This document shows positions 4,517 to 5,298 of a stretch of DNA of 5,298 nt, piece after piece. The notes under the pieces are model-generated. The model made no database searches, was not told the DNA's origin, and was given only the letters and a program-made list of their open reading frames with translations. Position numbers and translations under genes: made by a program. How positions within the stretch are numbered: the first letter of the stretch is position 1; the number at the start of each line of letters is the position of its first letter. The DNA is from Flavobacteriales bacterium (GTDB taxonomy: Bacteria > Bacteroidota > Bacteroidia > Flavobacteriales > BACL11). Where the stretch lies: assembly GCA_002697505.1 (NCBI GenBank), contig NZWA01000052.1:3519-8816 (forward strand), written 5' to 3'.

Positions 4517-5298
4517 ACAGTACAGAATACGTTATGGCTATGGTCAATGAACTGCGTAATAACAGTGGTACAAATGCCAAGCAAGATATTATAGCTAAGT
4601 ATTGTAAGGCAGGTAAAGAGGAGGATAACGGAGATCAACTCCACGCTAGAAACGTACTAAATCTAGCACATAATGACTATCTTATGTATGGCTTGACAAG
4701 TAGCCAAGTTAAAAAACGATCAGACTTATTCTTCGGAGATTGCGAACCGGGATATGGTTTGTGTCAACTGTTCAGCGATTTGAACAACAGAAGATATACA
4801 GGACATGATGCTATTAGAATTGTTAATACCTATATCAATAAGTATCCAGAGCAAGAAGAACTTGTGTATTGTATCCTAGATAAAGACTTAAAAACTAAGG
4901 TTGGTGTTAAACTTATCAATAAAGTTATTCCTGATTTTATTCCAGAGTTTAGCGTTGCTCTTGCGGAAAAATACGATCCTAAATTAGTGGAGTGGGAAGA
5001 TGAGTGGTTTATATCTCGTAAACTTGATGGCGTTAGATGTTTGGCTATTGTCGATAGTTTTGGCAATACTACTTTCTACTCCCGAACGGGCAAAGAATTT
5101 ACTACCTTGGGTGTTGTTGCCGATGGCATTACAAGTCTTGGTTTATCTGATGTTGTATTTGATGGGGAACTCTGTTTAATTGACGAAGATGGTAATGAAG
5201 ATTTTCAAGGTATTATGAAACAACTTCGTAAGAAAGATCATACTATTGAGAATCCTTCTTATAAAATCTTTGACATGATGACTCAAGATGAGTTTAAA
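4513..5298 (+). CDS. ATP-dependent DNA ligase, N-terminal part (3' end outside window)
   Basis: The 262 visible codons run off the window. The enzyme seals nicks in double-stranded DNA using ATP, through an adenylated lysine. Residues about 1-160 form the helical N-terminal DNA-binding region seen in phage ligases, including ILDKDLKTKVGVKLINKVIP. Catalytic motif I is KLDGVR with the AMP-accepting K170. A following SRTGKEF carries R191 (motif Ia), and FDGEL carries E219 (motif III). The stretch YKIFDMM near the window end fits motif IIIa. Motifs IV and V lie outside. ATG 4513 is chosen because CAGGA lies seven bases upstream and the alternative ATG 4505 terminates at once. P3 drives it. With thyX and uvdE it forms a nucleotide and DNA-repair set. 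All visible catalytic residues are intact. Confidence 0.95.
   Translation, partial: MNSTEYVMAMVNELRNNSGTNAKQDIIAKYCKAGKEEDNGDQLHARNVLNLAHNDYLMYGLTSSQVKKRSDLFFGDCEPGYGLCQLFSDLNNRRYTGHDAIRIVNTYINKYPEQEELVYCILDKDLKTKVGVKLINKVIPDFIPEFSVALAEKYDPKLVEWEDEWFISRKLDGVRCLAIVDSFGNTTFYSRTGKEFTTLGVVADGITSLGLSDVVFDGELCLIDEDGNEDFQGIMKQLRKKDHTIENPSYKIFDMMTQDEFK

Noticed and set aside
4426..5066. Minus-strand frames opposite P3 and the ligase.
   Set aside because: They overlap an intact ligase with all visible catalytic motifs; composition is that of antisense translation.

Overview
The window looks like a stretch of an AT-rich tailed-phage genome, probably a large myovirus-like phage of the kind common in aquatic bacteria. 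This is an inference. It rests on short, tightly packed genes all on the + strand, several tiny membrane or unknown proteins of a type frequent in cyanophage-like genomes, consensus sigma70 promoters placed inside or right beside coding sequence, and a phage-style nucleotide and DNA-repair set: flavin-dependent thymidylate synthase (thyX), UV-damage endonuclease (uvdE) and an ATP-dependent DNA ligase. No virion, replication or lysogeny gene is visible, so a phage-derived bacterial segment cannot be excluded.

Layout. 1-423 is the 3' part of thyX. 424-560 is non-coding with one weak hairpin. A near-perfect promoter (561-589) then drives uvdE (611-1525), an overlapping 48-residue membrane protein (1522-1668) and a charged 66-residue protein (1678-1878). 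A second promoter (1875-1903) overlaps the end of that gene. It drives a zinc-ribbon protein (1937-2344) and a conserved-looking acidic protein (2344-2724). A possible promoter at 2690-2718 precedes a small HTH DNA-binding protein (2789-3013). A one-helix membrane protein follows (3093-3278), with another possible promoter inside it.

The centre is an RNA locus. 3289-3480 has no convincing gene, is clearly richer in G+C than its surroundings and folds by eye into hairpins plus a closed four-branched domain; I cannot assign it to a family. Directly after it, 3493-3831 is a complete one-piece tmRNA (ssrA) with the alanine identity pair G3-U70, a tRNA-like T arm, pseudoknots and its own tag frame ending in ALAA. 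A phage tmRNA would let the phage supply or alter ribosome rescue during infection.

After the tmRNA come two small membrane-type ORFs (3835-4116 and 4167-4442; the second resembles DUF6356) separated by a long imperfect palindrome. A third promoter (4450-4478) then drives the ATP-dependent DNA ligase, which runs off the window. The three best promoters share GCTTGACA and a CGATA-containing spacer, which suggests one transcription class read by the host sigma70 polymerase.
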